A DNA stretch of 64,000 nucleotides, taken from positions 98,249 to 162,248 of the forward strand of contig JAOBWK010000029.1 in NCBI GenBank assembly GCA_025463305.1, given 5' to 3'. Positions 7,726 to 15,744 of the stretch are shown here, piece by piece. How positions within the stretch are numbered: the stretch's first letter is position 1; every line of letters begins with the position of its first letter. Below the pieces are notes generated by a model. The model searched no databases and was not told where the DNA came from. It saw only the letters and a program-made list of their open reading frames with translations. Origin of the DNA: Ilumatobacteraceae bacterium. GTDB lineage: Bacteria > Actinomycetota > Acidimicrobiia > Acidimicrobiales > Ilumatobacteraceae. Both the position numbers and the translations under genes were made by a program.

Positions 7726-8654
7726 CGCTCTCCACCTTGCGCGAATCGAGGGGGCGAGCTTCATGATTCCTGTGTGATCGACACCCCGACGATCGCGCCA
7801 GCCGCAAGCCGACTTCCGTCATCGACCTGGTCTGGTCTGGCGGGCGCCCGGGAGGTCGATTTGACGTTCGATGGCCGACAAGAGGTAAGGCCGGGCAGGC
7901 AAGACTGCTCTGCGGAAACGGGCTCCGAACCAGGTGGGCTGGTCGCTCGTGACAGGTCCTTCTGCGGCTTCGCCAGCAATCAACGATCGTGCGTAAAACG
8001 TTCAACCATCTGTTCCCAAGCGGTAGCCGTCCTCGAGCGGAACCGAGTTCGGCGGACCTCAGCGCAGAAGTAGCGGCGAGTACCTGGTTCTGCGCCAGCT
8101 CCCGATACCGGTAGGCGCCGGGCCAATCAAAAACGTCCGGCCCAATGCCGTTGCCGTGTCTCGCGTAACGGCCGCAGTTGCTCTTCCCGCAGCGTTCCCA
8201 ATCACATCGTGCAATGGCGGTCAATGGGCGGTCCGTAGAGGTCACTCGCGACCCGTGGTCTCGGGGTGACTACTCCAGTAAAGTCCCCAGGTGGTGACGG
8301 ATATCTGTTGCGCCCTCGCAGAGATTCGAGTCCCGCACATTGTTCCCTCCACCTCACCTGCCCGTGACGAAGTCGGATCGAGGAGATGACGGTGCGTGCG
8401 AACCTGCGCGATAGCGGGTCGTAGGTGCATTGATTAGGGGGTTGCCGACTCAGCGAACCAGGGCCGTCAACCCTGGTGATCGGTTTTAATGCACTCCAGA
8501 ACCCAGATGCGGAGCGTGGAGCGATCGCAATGACGGTGGTGCTTGGGGACGTTCAGGGACGATTGCTGATTGCCGGTGGTTCAGAGGTGAGTCGAGAGTT
8601 CCTCGGAGTTCGAAAAGCCGCTGCTCAGTGCCCTCGGTCCCTCGCCTGGGCTGC
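7726..8654. other. Gene-poor stretch left of the ABC island
   Basis: About 930 bases with only unconvincing open frames on both strands (for example 7634-8245 reverse, which invades the preceding gene). The only structure seen is a 7-bp stem/7-nt loop hairpin, ACCAGGG/CCCTGGT at 8457-8477, followed by a short TTTT run, which could be an orphan terminator. It may be decayed DNA next to an integration site. Confidence 0.4.
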
Positions 8655-8698
8655 CTTTTAATCCATTGGTTCTGGGTTCGAGACCCAGGGGGCGCACC
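8655..8698 (+). repeat. tRNA-Lys-like 3' half (candidate attachment site, left)
   Basis: The stretch contains an anticodon-loop-like CTTTTAA (8655-8661), a perfect T arm (CTGGG TTCGAGA CCCAG, 8672-8688) and an acceptor 3' end GGGGCGCACC. No matching 5' half exists upstream, so it is not a complete tRNA. A near copy lies at 12996-13038. The core TCCATTGGTTCTGGG..CCCAG is the same apart from one deleted base. Confidence 0.6.
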
Positions 8699-8910
8699 GG
8701 CGACGATGTCACGCCGAAATGTCTGGTGGCGACATTTCAGCAACCTGCGTGGACCCGTGCGTCACGTGCGAGCACATGGTCGCGTCGTTCGAGTGGATGA
8801 GCTCGTGACGGTCCGCGGGCCGAACGGATGCAGGCGCGGCTGTCGTACTCTTGGCCGATGCCCACTCGCCCCGACGCTCGTGGCCGGCGGTGCGCCATGG
8901 TGGGGCGCTG

Positions 8911-11550
8911 ATGGCCAGACGATCGGGGCTGACGGCGTGGCTGTCAGCTCCGGTACGGCTCGTCCGCTCGAAGTGGATCGCCCTGCCGCTGGTCGTCGTC
9001 GCCGCCCTCGGTGGCCCGGCGCTCGTCCTCGATCAGTCGTCCAGTCAAGCAGCGGGCAATGCATCGCTGGCTGCAGATCTCGACGTCTGCCCGTTCAGTG
9101 TTGGCCTCAGCACCGTTCGCGAGGTCGCTGTCCCGGGTTCGCCAACGGACAGCGGGCAACCGGCGCGCAGAGGCCTCGAGGAGATCACCTCGGCGTTGGA
9201 TACGGCGGTTGGGGCCGCCGCGAGTGGCCGGGTGGTGACGATCTTTGGTGGGACTGTTGATCTGGTTGATCCGGCGACTGGCAAGAAGGTGCCGGTCCAA
9301 CTCGTCAGCCGTACGGGTTCGGAGACGCATGTTGTGCCGGCTCGTTCTCCGGGTTCGAGCGGGCTGTTGGTCCAGAAGATGGTGCTCCCTCAGTTGGGCG
9401 TTGATCGTCCGGTTCCGGTGCAGTTGGTCGACGGCGGACTCTCCGTTGCGCTTCCGATTGCGGCCGTGGTGTCAGATCTGTCCTCGGGGGTTGCGCCGAG
9501 CTTCTGGTGTTCGTTGAACCCGCAGATCTACGGCAGCGACGGGGTCAACGAGACTCCGCTCGCGATCGTCGATCAGGCCTCGCTCCTGCAGATCGAGTCG
9601 AAGCTGCAACGTCCGACGATCACCGTCGAGTGGGAGTACCCGCCCTCGCCCACCAACTGGAACCTCGCGGTCGCGAGTCGAACGTTGGCGAAGTATCGGT
9701 CGATCAGCAAGGATGCTGCGAACCCGGACGGCAAGATCGACACGGAGATCGGCGACGGCCCCGCTCCGACTTCGGACCAGACGAACACGCTGGCCACCGC
9801 ACGCGAGCAGGAGACGGCCGCGCAGGGTGCGGTTCGCCCGTTCACGTCAGCCGCGTTGCTGACACTTGTGATCGCTTTGGCGATCTGCGTAGCGGCTTGG
9901 CTCGAGGTCGGTCGGTCGGGCAGACGGACACTGGTCCGGCACGGCGTCGGCGTACCTGGGATAGCGCTGAAGAGTGTGCTGGAACTGCTTTCGCCGGTCG
10001 TGGCTGGATTCCTTCTCGGTGTCCTTGGCAGCTGGTTCGTGGCTCGATGGAAGTTGCCGCAGGAGGCGCACTCATGGCTCACCGGTGTGCAATCGTCCGA
10101 TCGGCTCTTGGTGGCGCTCGTCGTGCCGTTCGTCGTGATCGTTGCCGCCTCGTTGATCGACGCCATTGGCGTCGTTCGGCCACGTGAGCAGCGAAGAGTC
10201 TGGTTGCTTCCTGCAGGCTTGTTCGCTGCGGTCGTTGCGACCGGATTCTCGATCTACACGTTCCGGCAGCGTGTCGACACGAGCCGTGCGCACCGCACGC
10301 TGCTCGGCAGCGACAACGTGGCGTCCCTTGCTGCGGTTGCCATCGCAGCGGTGGTGTCGATGGTCCTCGTGTGCATCCTGATCTCGACGCCGACGAGGCG
10401 CCTGCTCGATCGATCCTGGTCCGTCATCTGGTTGGCGTGGCGCAGGCTCGGCAGCGATCAATCGATCCGTTCCGTCATCGCCTGTGTTGCTCTTGCGTTG
10501 GCGATCGTGCACGTTGTCTCGGCGAACATCGCTGCGATTGCACAGACCGCTGAGACGAGGCAGGCGATCCAGGTCGGCGCTGCCAGCGCATACGTTCTGA
10601 ATGACTCGCCGACGCAAACTGCGTTGGCCAAGCTGCCGATCCCGGTCACGGTGGTGACGAAGCTCTCCGAGTCGTCGGCACTCGCCATCGGCAAGGAGCC
10701 ACTCGTCGTGATCGGCGTCGACCCGACCACGTTCGCCACGCAGGCGTACTGGCGAGATGGGTTCAGCGACGACTCGCTCAGGAAGCTGCTCGGCAAGATC
10801 AGTGATCCATCCGACCCGCTCGCAGCGATCGTCGTCGGGGGTGATGTGCCTGACAGGTTCCAGGTGACCCTTCCCGGGGAGACCGGCAACATCGCCCTGC
10901 ACTTGCACACCGTCGCTCACGCACGATTCTTTCCCGGCGAGGACACCATCGGTCAGCGATCATTGGTGATCGTCAACAGGTTCACACTGCTGAAGGCCGG
11001 CGTCACCGGTGGCACTCAGCTCTGGTCTGCGTCCTCGAACGTCCAGACCGCCGAGCAGCTCACCGCTGACGGATTCTCAGTCACACGTATCGACCTGGCA
11101 TCTGCGGAACCGCTCAACGGTGTCGACGCCACGAAGACGGCGCTCCGCGATGCCCGCCGCATCAGCATCGGTGCGCTCGGCGCCGCAGTCTTGTCGATGC
11201 TGGCATGGCTCGTGTCACGACATCGGAGGAGCCTCCGCGAGGTTCGCCTGTTGCAAATGATCGGTGTCCGGACGCCGAACGTCGTTCTCATCACGGCGAC
11301 GCAAGCGTTGTTCGGCGGGGTGCTGACGCTCGTGACAGCGCTGGTAGCAGGAGAAGCCGTCAACCGGATCCTGCCGGTGTTCGTCGACCAGAGCCCGTTC
11401 CTCGATCCGCCAGCCGAGAGGGCATTCGTGGCAGCACCGTGGGAACTTGCCGGCGCGGTTCTCGTTGCCGCACTGATCGCGATCGCCGGAGTGACTCGGG
11501 CACGCCTCGGCCGCAGTCGTGGTGATGCAGAGCTGGTGCACGATGGCTGA
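8911..11550 (+). CDS. FtsX-type ABC transporter permease
   Basis: 879 residues from the ATG at 8911. An upstream in-frame TTG at 8851 is possible, but MARRSGLTAWLSAPV is the natural cytoplasmic start before the first helix (IALPLVVVAALGGPALVL). A large extracytoplasmic domain (about residues 45-305) follows. Then a block of membrane helices (LLTLVIALAICVAAWLEV and others), a second external domain, and a C-terminal FtsX-like core with VRLLQMIGVRTPNVVLI and helices on either side. This is the layout of MacB/FtsX-type mechanotransmission exporters that extract lipids, lipoproteins or peptides. It overlaps the next gene by 8 bases. Confidence 0.8.
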   Translation: MARRSGLTAWLSAPVRLVRSKWIALPLVVVAALGGPALVLDQSSSQAAGNASLAADLDVCPFSVGLSTVREVAVPGSPTDSGQPARRGLEEITSALDTAVGAAASGRVVTIFGGTVDLVDPATGKKVPVQLVSRTGSETHVVPARSPGSSGLLVQKMVLPQLGVDRPVPVQLVDGGLSVALPIAAVVSDLSSGVAPSFWCSLNPQIYGSDGVNETPLAIVDQASLLQIESKLQRPTITVEWEYPPSPTNWNLAVASRTLAKYRSISKDAANPDGKIDTEIGDGPAPTSDQTNTLATAREQETAAQGAVRPFTSAALLTLVIALAICVAAWLEVGRSGRRTLVRHGVGVPGIALKSVLELLSPVVAGFLLGVLGSWFVARWKLPQEAHSWLTGVQSSDRLLVALVVPFVVIVAASLIDAIGVVRPREQRRVWLLPAGLFAAVVATGFSIYTFRQRVDTSRAHRTLLGSDNVASLAAVAIAAVVSMVLVCILISTPTRRLLDRSWSVIWLAWRRLGSDQSIRSVIACVALALAIVHVVSANIAAIAQTAETRQAIQVGAASAYVLNDSPTQTALAKLPIPVTVVTKLSESSALAIGKEPLVVIGVDPTTFATQAYWRDGFSDDSLRKLLGKISDPSDPLAAIVVGGDVPDRFQVTLPGETGNIALHLHTVAHARFFPGEDTIGQRSLVIVNRFTLLKAGVTGGTQLWSASSNVQTAEQLTADGFSVTRIDLASAEPLNGVDATKTALRDARRISIGALGAAVLSMLAWLVSRHRRSLREVRLLQMIGVRTPNVVLITATQALFGGVLTLVTALVAGEAVNRILPVFVDQSPFLDPPAERAFVAAPWELAGAVLVAALIAIAGVTRARLGRSRGDAELVHDG

Positions 11551-12367
11551 GACAGCAGCCGGGATGGCCGTCGAATGCAGCGGCGTCGTGCAGATCTACA
11601 CCACGGCCGAGGGACCGACGATGGCGCTGAGAGGCGTCGATCTCTCCATCGATCGAGGCACCCTCGTCGCTCTTCGTGGACCGTCGGGATCGGGCAAGTC
11701 GACGCTGCTCCGCTTGCTGGCCGGCGCCGAGGTTCCCAGCGCAGGAGCTGTCTCGATACTCGGTGTGCCGGTGCTCGCACTCGAAGGACGAGAACGTTCC
11801 CGCTTCCTGCGCAACCGGATCTCCTACATCTTCCAACACGCTCCCGACAACCTCGTCCTCGAGCTGTCCACCGCCGAGAACCTCGCGCTGGCTGCTCGCC
11901 TTCGGGGAGCTGAGCCGCGCACCTTCGCCGAAGAGATCGAGTCGATGCCCCTGCTGGCCGGCACAGGCGGCCTGTCTCCGCACTCGCTCTCGCTGGGACA
12001 GCAACAATGCCTCTCCTTCCTCATGGCGATCATCGGAGGCCCCGAGTTGGTCATCGCCGACGAACCGTCCGCGCAGATGGACGACGCTGAGGCGGCTGCA
12101 CTGCTTGTCGCAATGCGGGTTGCAGCGTCGAAGGGGATCACCAGCATCTTTGCGACGCATGACCCGCTCTTCCTGTCGGCAGTCGATCGGATGATCGAGA
12201 TGCGCGCGGGACGGATCGTGGCGGAGCGACTCGGCGTTGGAGCGACCTTGGCCCGGGTGGACTCGGGTGGCTGGATCCCGTTGCCGAACGACTTCTCCGC
12301 ACGCATTCCCGACCGCCTCATCTCAGCACAGTGGGCCGACGACCACTACAAGGTCCGACCACAATGA
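11543..12367 (+). CDS. ABC transporter ATP-binding protein
   Basis: 274 residues from the ATG at 11543, overlapping the permease stop. Walker A GPSGSGKST (about residues 47-55), a signature reading LSLGQQQ instead of LSGGQ, Walker B LVIADEPSAQMDD and the switch histidine in FATHDP are all present, so it can hydrolyse ATP. It is of the LolD/MacB type that pairs with FtsX permeases. A C-terminal extension of ~50 residues follows the ATPase core. Two ATPase genes accompany a single long permease, suggesting an asymmetric dimer. Confidence 0.85.
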   Translation: MAETAAGMAVECSGVVQIYTTAEGPTMALRGVDLSIDRGTLVALRGPSGSGKSTLLRLLAGAEVPSAGAVSILGVPVLALEGRERSRFLRNRISYIFQHAPDNLVLELSTAENLALAARLRGAEPRTFAEEIESMPLLAGTGGLSPHSLSLGQQQCLSFLMAIIGGPELVIADEPSAQMDDAEAAALLVAMRVAASKGITSIFATHDPLFLSAVDRMIEMRAGRIVAERLGVGATLARVDSGGWIPLPNDFSARIPDRLISAQWADDHYKVRPQ

Positions 12368-12981
12368 CCGTTCTCGTAGAAGCGCAAGGAGCGCAAACTG
12401 CACTCATCGCTGCAACGGTGATCGGACCGATCAATGTCACGGTCCGAAGCGGCGAAGTGTGCCTCATCACAGGGCCAGCCCGATCAGGAAAGTCCGTCGT
12501 CCTCGGCATGCTCGCCGGCCTGTACCGGCTCAGCGGAGGCCTGATCACGAGACCTCCGAGCACCTCGAAGCGCACGCCTCACGCGTTGGTGCCGCAGACG
12601 ATCACGCTCGTCGAGGGGCTGACCATGGGAGAGAACATCCTCCTCTCCAGCCGCCTCAAGCTGTCAGCCAAGCCGGCGGCGGAATGGACAGACGAAGTCA
12701 CCGACACCCTGAAGCTGACACACCTTCTCCATCGCACACCCCGAGAGGCCTCATACGGAGAGTGCCACCGGGTGATGCTGGCGCGCAGCCTCTGCACCCA
12801 GCCCTCAGTGCTCTTCGTCGACGAGCCATTCGCACACCAAGATCCCGAGATGTGCGAGAGCATCATCGGACTGCTCCGCCGCTTCGCAGCCGGCCCCGAT
12901 GACGCAGCGTGCGTCGTGGCGTGCCGGCGCTATGACGCCGAGCTGTGGGGCAAGCCCGCTGACTTGATCATGACCGCCTGA
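12364..12981 (+). CDS. Degenerate ABC ATPase subunit
   Basis: 205 residues, with its ATG overlapping the previous stop (ATGA). Walker A is intact (GPARSGKSV) and Walker B reads LFVDEPFAHQDP. The signature motif is ASYGECHRV instead of LSGGQ, and the switch-histidine position reads VVACRR with no His. It is therefore probably one half of an ATPase heterodimer with a single fully active site, together with 11543-12367. It is the last gene before the right tRNA-like repeat at 12996. Confidence 0.75.
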   Translation: MTVLVEAQGAQTALIAATVIGPINVTVRSGEVCLITGPARSGKSVVLGMLAGLYRLSGGLITRPPSTSKRTPHALVPQTITLVEGLTMGENILLSSRLKLSAKPAAEWTDEVTDTLKLTHLLHRTPREASYGECHRVMLARSLCTQPSVLFVDEPFAHQDPEMCESIIGLLRRFAAGPDDAACVVACRRYDAELWGKPADLIMTA

Positions 12982-12995
12982 ACGCGGACCTGCCC

Positions 12996-13038
12996 CTTCG
13001 AGTCCATTGTTCTGGGTTCGAGACCCAGCGGCCGCACC
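12996..13038 (+). repeat. tRNA-like 3' end (candidate attachment site, right)
   Basis: The sequence TCCATTGTTCTGGG then TTCGAGA CCCAG repeats the left copy at 8655-8698 minus one base, and ends CGGCCGCACC. It has a perfect T arm and an acceptor-like end, but no 5' tRNA half. In the reverse direction it encodes the LGLEPRT-type peptide that marks false ORFs over tRNA ends. Confidence 0.55.
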
Positions 13039-13119
13039 AGGCGCAATCGCTGGATCGGGTGATTCCTGAGGGTGGGTGAATCAACATCCCGAGTCGGGGG
13101 TCTGTGATCTTGTGTGCGC

Positions 13120-13593
13120 ATGGTTCGGGACTCATTGAACGGCACGGGATCGTTCGAGCAGTTCGCCGTTGATGCGGACCTGCAGCTGCGCCGGGCCTTG
13201 GTGGCTCGGTTCGGAGTCGACGTCGGTCACGATGTCGCCAACGACGCGATGGCCTACGCGTGGGAGCACCGTGACGAGGTGTGTGCGGCATCGAACCCGC
13301 TCGGGTTGCTGTATCGCGTCGGGCAGTCGTCGGCGCGCCGGTACCTGCGCTGGAACCGTCGGGTCGACCTCCCTGCCGAGGAAGCGTTCGGGGACCAGCC
13401 GTTCGAGCCCGGACTTGCGCCGGCGCTCGCCGCGATGCGGGCTGAGCATCGCCTCGCTGTGGTGTTGATCCACGGCTACGGCTGGTCGTACGCGGAGACA
13501 GCGTCGATGTTGAACGTGCCGGTCAGCACCGTTCGCAACTGGGCAACTCGGGGCTTGGACAGGCTCCGGCGACTGTTGAAGGAGACGACATGA
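13120..13593 (+). CDS. ECF-type RNA polymerase sigma factor
   Basis: 157 residues from the ATG at 13120; a GTG six bases earlier is an alternative. Region 2 is recognisable around VANDAMAYAWEHRDEV and LLYRVGQSSARRYLRW. Region 4 is clear: HRLAVVLIHGYGWSYAETA then LNVPVSTVRNWATRGLDRLR. The stop overlaps the start of 13590-14468 (ATGA), so a membrane-anchored SGNH protein is its coupled partner. The pairing of a small sigma factor with a single-pass envelope protein is the same plan as the cassettes at 856 and 48080, with a different partner. Confidence 0.85.
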   Translation: MVRDSLNGTGSFEQFAVDADLQLRRALVARFGVDVGHDVANDAMAYAWEHRDEVCAASNPLGLLYRVGQSSARRYLRWNRRVDLPAEEAFGDQPFEPGLAPALAAMRAEHRLAVVLIHGYGWSYAETASMLNVPVSTVRNWATRGLDRLRRLLKETT

Positions 13594-14468
13594 CCGTCGA
13601 CGTCGAGAGGCGACTGCGCGCCTACGTGATGACCCTCGATCACGCGATCGACGCCCGACGCGAGTCGGCGCCCGACGTGGATCGAAGAACGCGCCGACCG
13701 GCCATGAGCGCGGTTCGCCCTTCGCGGGCTCGGGTCCTCGTCGCCTGCGCGTGCGTCGTCGCCGTTGCAGCGATCGTCATCGTCGCTGTCTCCGTGGGCA
13801 GGCCGGATCACCGCAGCCTCACGGCACTGACCACGGTCGCTGCCGACACCACTGCCACCACGGGCCCGCTGGCATCGACCGCGCCGAGCGTCGCCCCGTC
13901 GGCAGTGCCAGCGGAGCCGACCACGACCTCGACCCCGGCATCGACCGTGCCGCAGAAGCCGGTGCTCGACACCCTCGCCATCGGGGAGTCCGTGATGCAG
14001 GGTGCGTTGACGCAGCAGCTTGCGTCGCGTGGTGTGACCGTCGACGCCCGGGAGGGCCTACAGGCCAGAGGCATGATCGAGGTTCTCCGGGCCGATCTCG
14101 ACAAGTACACCGTCACGAACGCGGTGGTGATCCAGGTGGGTACGAACGGCACGGTGACCCAGGCGGAGTACGACCAGCTGGCGAACATGGTGGCGGCGTA
14201 CCAGCACGTGTACTTCCTGACGGTGAAGGCGCCGAAGTCGTTGATCGACGTCGACAACGCGCTCATCAAGGCGCTCCCCGCGTCGCATCCGAACGTCACG
14301 GTCGTCGACTGGGAGGCGCTCGGCAACACCATCGAGAGCGAGCTGTCGTCCTCCGATGGCTACGTGCACCTGAAGACCAGCTCGGCCAGACGCGACTACT
14401 CGAACCTGATCCTCGGCGCGCTCGGCAAGCCACTGATCCCGGATCCGACCGTCATCACCACCCGGTGA
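13590..14468 (+). CDS. Membrane-anchored SGNH-fold protein (OatA C-domain-like)
   Basis: 292 residues. A ~45-residue cytoplasmic segment precedes one membrane helix (VLVACACVVAVAAIVIVAV), a Thr/Pro/Ser linker (about residues 75-130), then an SGNH-type domain. Block I reads LAIGESVMQGA where the family has GDSV, a block with VVIQVGTNG follows, and the C-terminal DGYVHL is near the usual DxxH. OatA-type domains of this kind move or remove acetyl groups on cell-wall sugars. The Asp-to-Glu change next to the nucleophile Ser and the altered DxxH spacing leave activity uncertain. Coupling to a sigma gene suggests it may instead be a sensor. Confidence 0.7.
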   Translation: MTVDVERRLRAYVMTLDHAIDARRESAPDVDRRTRRPAMSAVRPSRARVLVACACVVAVAAIVIVAVSVGRPDHRSLTALTTVAADTTATTGPLASTAPSVAPSAVPAEPTTTSTPASTVPQKPVLDTLAIGESVMQGALTQQLASRGVTVDAREGLQARGMIEVLRADLDKYTVTNAVVIQVGTNGTVTQAEYDQLANMVAAYQHVYFLTVKAPKSLIDVDNALIKALPASHPNVTVVDWEALGNTIESELSSSDGYVHLKTSSARRDYSNLILGALGKPLIPDPTVITTR

Positions 14469-14513
14469 GGGGCCGGTCTTCGGACGATGCTGCGTCGGCT
14501 ACCGTTCCGATCC

Positions 14514-14675
14514 ATGGGGACTGTCGATCATGACGAGCGTGACACCGACGTGACGCCCCTGGCGGAGGCGTGCCAATCCTGTGGCTCGCCGCAAGCCAAG
14601 GCGTGGAGCACCGGCGGCGGTTACGTGCGGATGTGCCCGGTGTGCGCAGCGCTGCACGACATCGGCTGCCCATAG
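14514..14675 (+). CDS. Small zinc-ribbon-like protein
   Basis: 53 residues from the ATG at 14514. Two CxxC pairs (CQSCGS and CPVCAALHDIGC) with the spacing of a zinc ribbon are the only support. There is no strong ribosome binding site. It could be a real small metal-binding protein or chance. Confidence 0.45.
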   Translation: MGTVDHDERDTDVTPLAEACQSCGSPQAKAWSTGGGYVRMCPVCAALHDIGCP

Positions 14676-14721
14676 GTCCGGCGTCGCCGAAGGGAGTCTC
14701 GCCGCCGCGTCACCGACATGA

Positions 14722-15003
14722 CAGCGAGCGGCGAGTCAGCGGTACCACGCGACCACCGGAGAGAACGCGTTCAAGGATTGCGCCGCGATCAAGGGTGCGA
14801 TCTCCCTCGCCGGCAAGACCGGCACAGCCCAAGGCTCCGAGAGCAAGCCCTGGTACGACTCGTCGGTGTTCGCTGGGTTCCATCCCGCCACCGACGACGA
14901 TCCGACGGCGACTCCGTACGTCGTCGTGTCGTACCTCGAGAAGGCCGGCGACGGCGCGAACGCATCGGCCCGAACCATTGTCTTCTGCAGCGCGCACGCT
15001 CGC
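14722..15003 (+). pseudogene. Remnant of a penicillin-binding protein transpeptidase C-terminus
   Basis: The frame is open from 14722 and, before any usable start codon, encodes TTGENAF, then SLAGKTGTAQG, then PWYDSSVFAGFHPA and PYVVVSYLEKAGDGANASA. These are the KTG box and the last strands of class B penicillin-binding protein transpeptidase domains. The SxxK and SxN motifs and the whole N-terminal part are missing upstream. It is a decayed gene fragment. The frame happens to run on into the HTH gene at 15067. Confidence 0.75.
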
Positions 15004-15066
15004 AATCCGAAGCACGACAAACGTAACGGAGGTCGCCGCTGTGACGTGTCCGTATCATTTCGGTCA

Positions 15067-15567
15067 ATGCCTCGAACCCCGAACACCCAGAACGATCGCG
15101 ACATCGCCAAGCTCCTCAAGAGCGGCAAGTCCGTCGTCCAGATCGCCGAGCAACTCGGCGTCTCCGATCCCACGGTGTACAAGGCGATCCGCCGACTTGG
15201 GTTGTCGCTTCCCGGCCGCCTGGATCTCGCCCCACCACCGACAACCGCCGGCAAGCCTGCGACGAAGAAGACCGCCGCCACGACCGCTGCAGCCGATGCC
15301 TCAACCCCTGCCCCGCCGGCGAAGAAGGCCACTGCGAAGCGCGCACCGACCAAGGCGCCCAACGCTCGCCCCACGGCCACCACGTCGGTGAAGAGCGTCG
15401 CGCTCGTTCCGATCGCGGCCGACGATTCCCTGTTGTTGACCGTTCGTGTCGACAAGGGCATCGAGCTCCTGAAGAACCTGTCGGCACGGATCGTCCGTCA
15501 CGAACGTGAGCTCGCGATTGCCCGGCAGCGTTACGCAGACACGCTCGCTGCGCTCGCTCTCGAGTAG
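15067..15567 (+). CDS. HTH protein with basic Ala/Lys/Thr linker
   Basis: 166 residues from the ATG at 15067 (the longer frame upstream belongs to the transpeptidase remnant). The N-terminus is a resolvase-type helix-turn-helix: DIAKLLKSGKSVVQIAEQLG then VSDPTVYKAIRRLGL. A low-complexity basic linker (AKKATAKRAPTKAP) and a C-terminal amphipathic helix (IELLKNLSARIVRHEREL) follow, so it probably dimerises. The composition recalls nucleoid-associated proteins as much as recombinases, and no catalytic domain is present. Confidence 0.65.
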   Translation: MPRTPNTQNDRDIAKLLKSGKSVVQIAEQLGVSDPTVYKAIRRLGLSLPGRLDLAPPPTTAGKPATKKTAATTAAADASTPAPPAKKATAKRAPTKAPNARPTATTSVKSVALVPIAADDSLLLTVRVDKGIELLKNLSARIVRHERELAIARQRYADTLAALALE

Positions 15568-15744
15568 CCCGCTCCTGCGCCGCGCGATGGCCGGCGAACA
15601 CGTCCAACCTAGGATCCGGAAATCGCGACCAGGAACCGTACGACTCACGATCGACAGGCGGTCCGCCGGGGTCCGACGGATCGCAGCTCGGGGCGGCGGC
15701 CGTCGCGGCGGACCTACCTCAGGCGACGCTTCCTCGTCGCAACC

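Noticed and set aside
7634..8245. 203-codon reverse ORF left of the ABC island
   Set aside because: It overlaps the end of the supported forward gene, is rich in Arg/Ser/Pro and shows no domain or ribosome binding site.
8300..8345. A possible third tRNA T arm (GATTCGAGTCCC)
   Set aside because: The five bases on either side of the loop do not pair, and the invariant G53-C61 pair is missing.
8486..8743. Reverse ORF over the left tRNA-like repeat
   Set aside because: It contains the APPGSRTQ type peptide produced by translating tRNA ends backwards; there is no other coding support.
12930..13145. Reverse ORF over the right tRNA-like repeat
   Set aside because: It contains the LGLEPRT peptide, a well-known sign of a false ORF across a tRNA 3' end.
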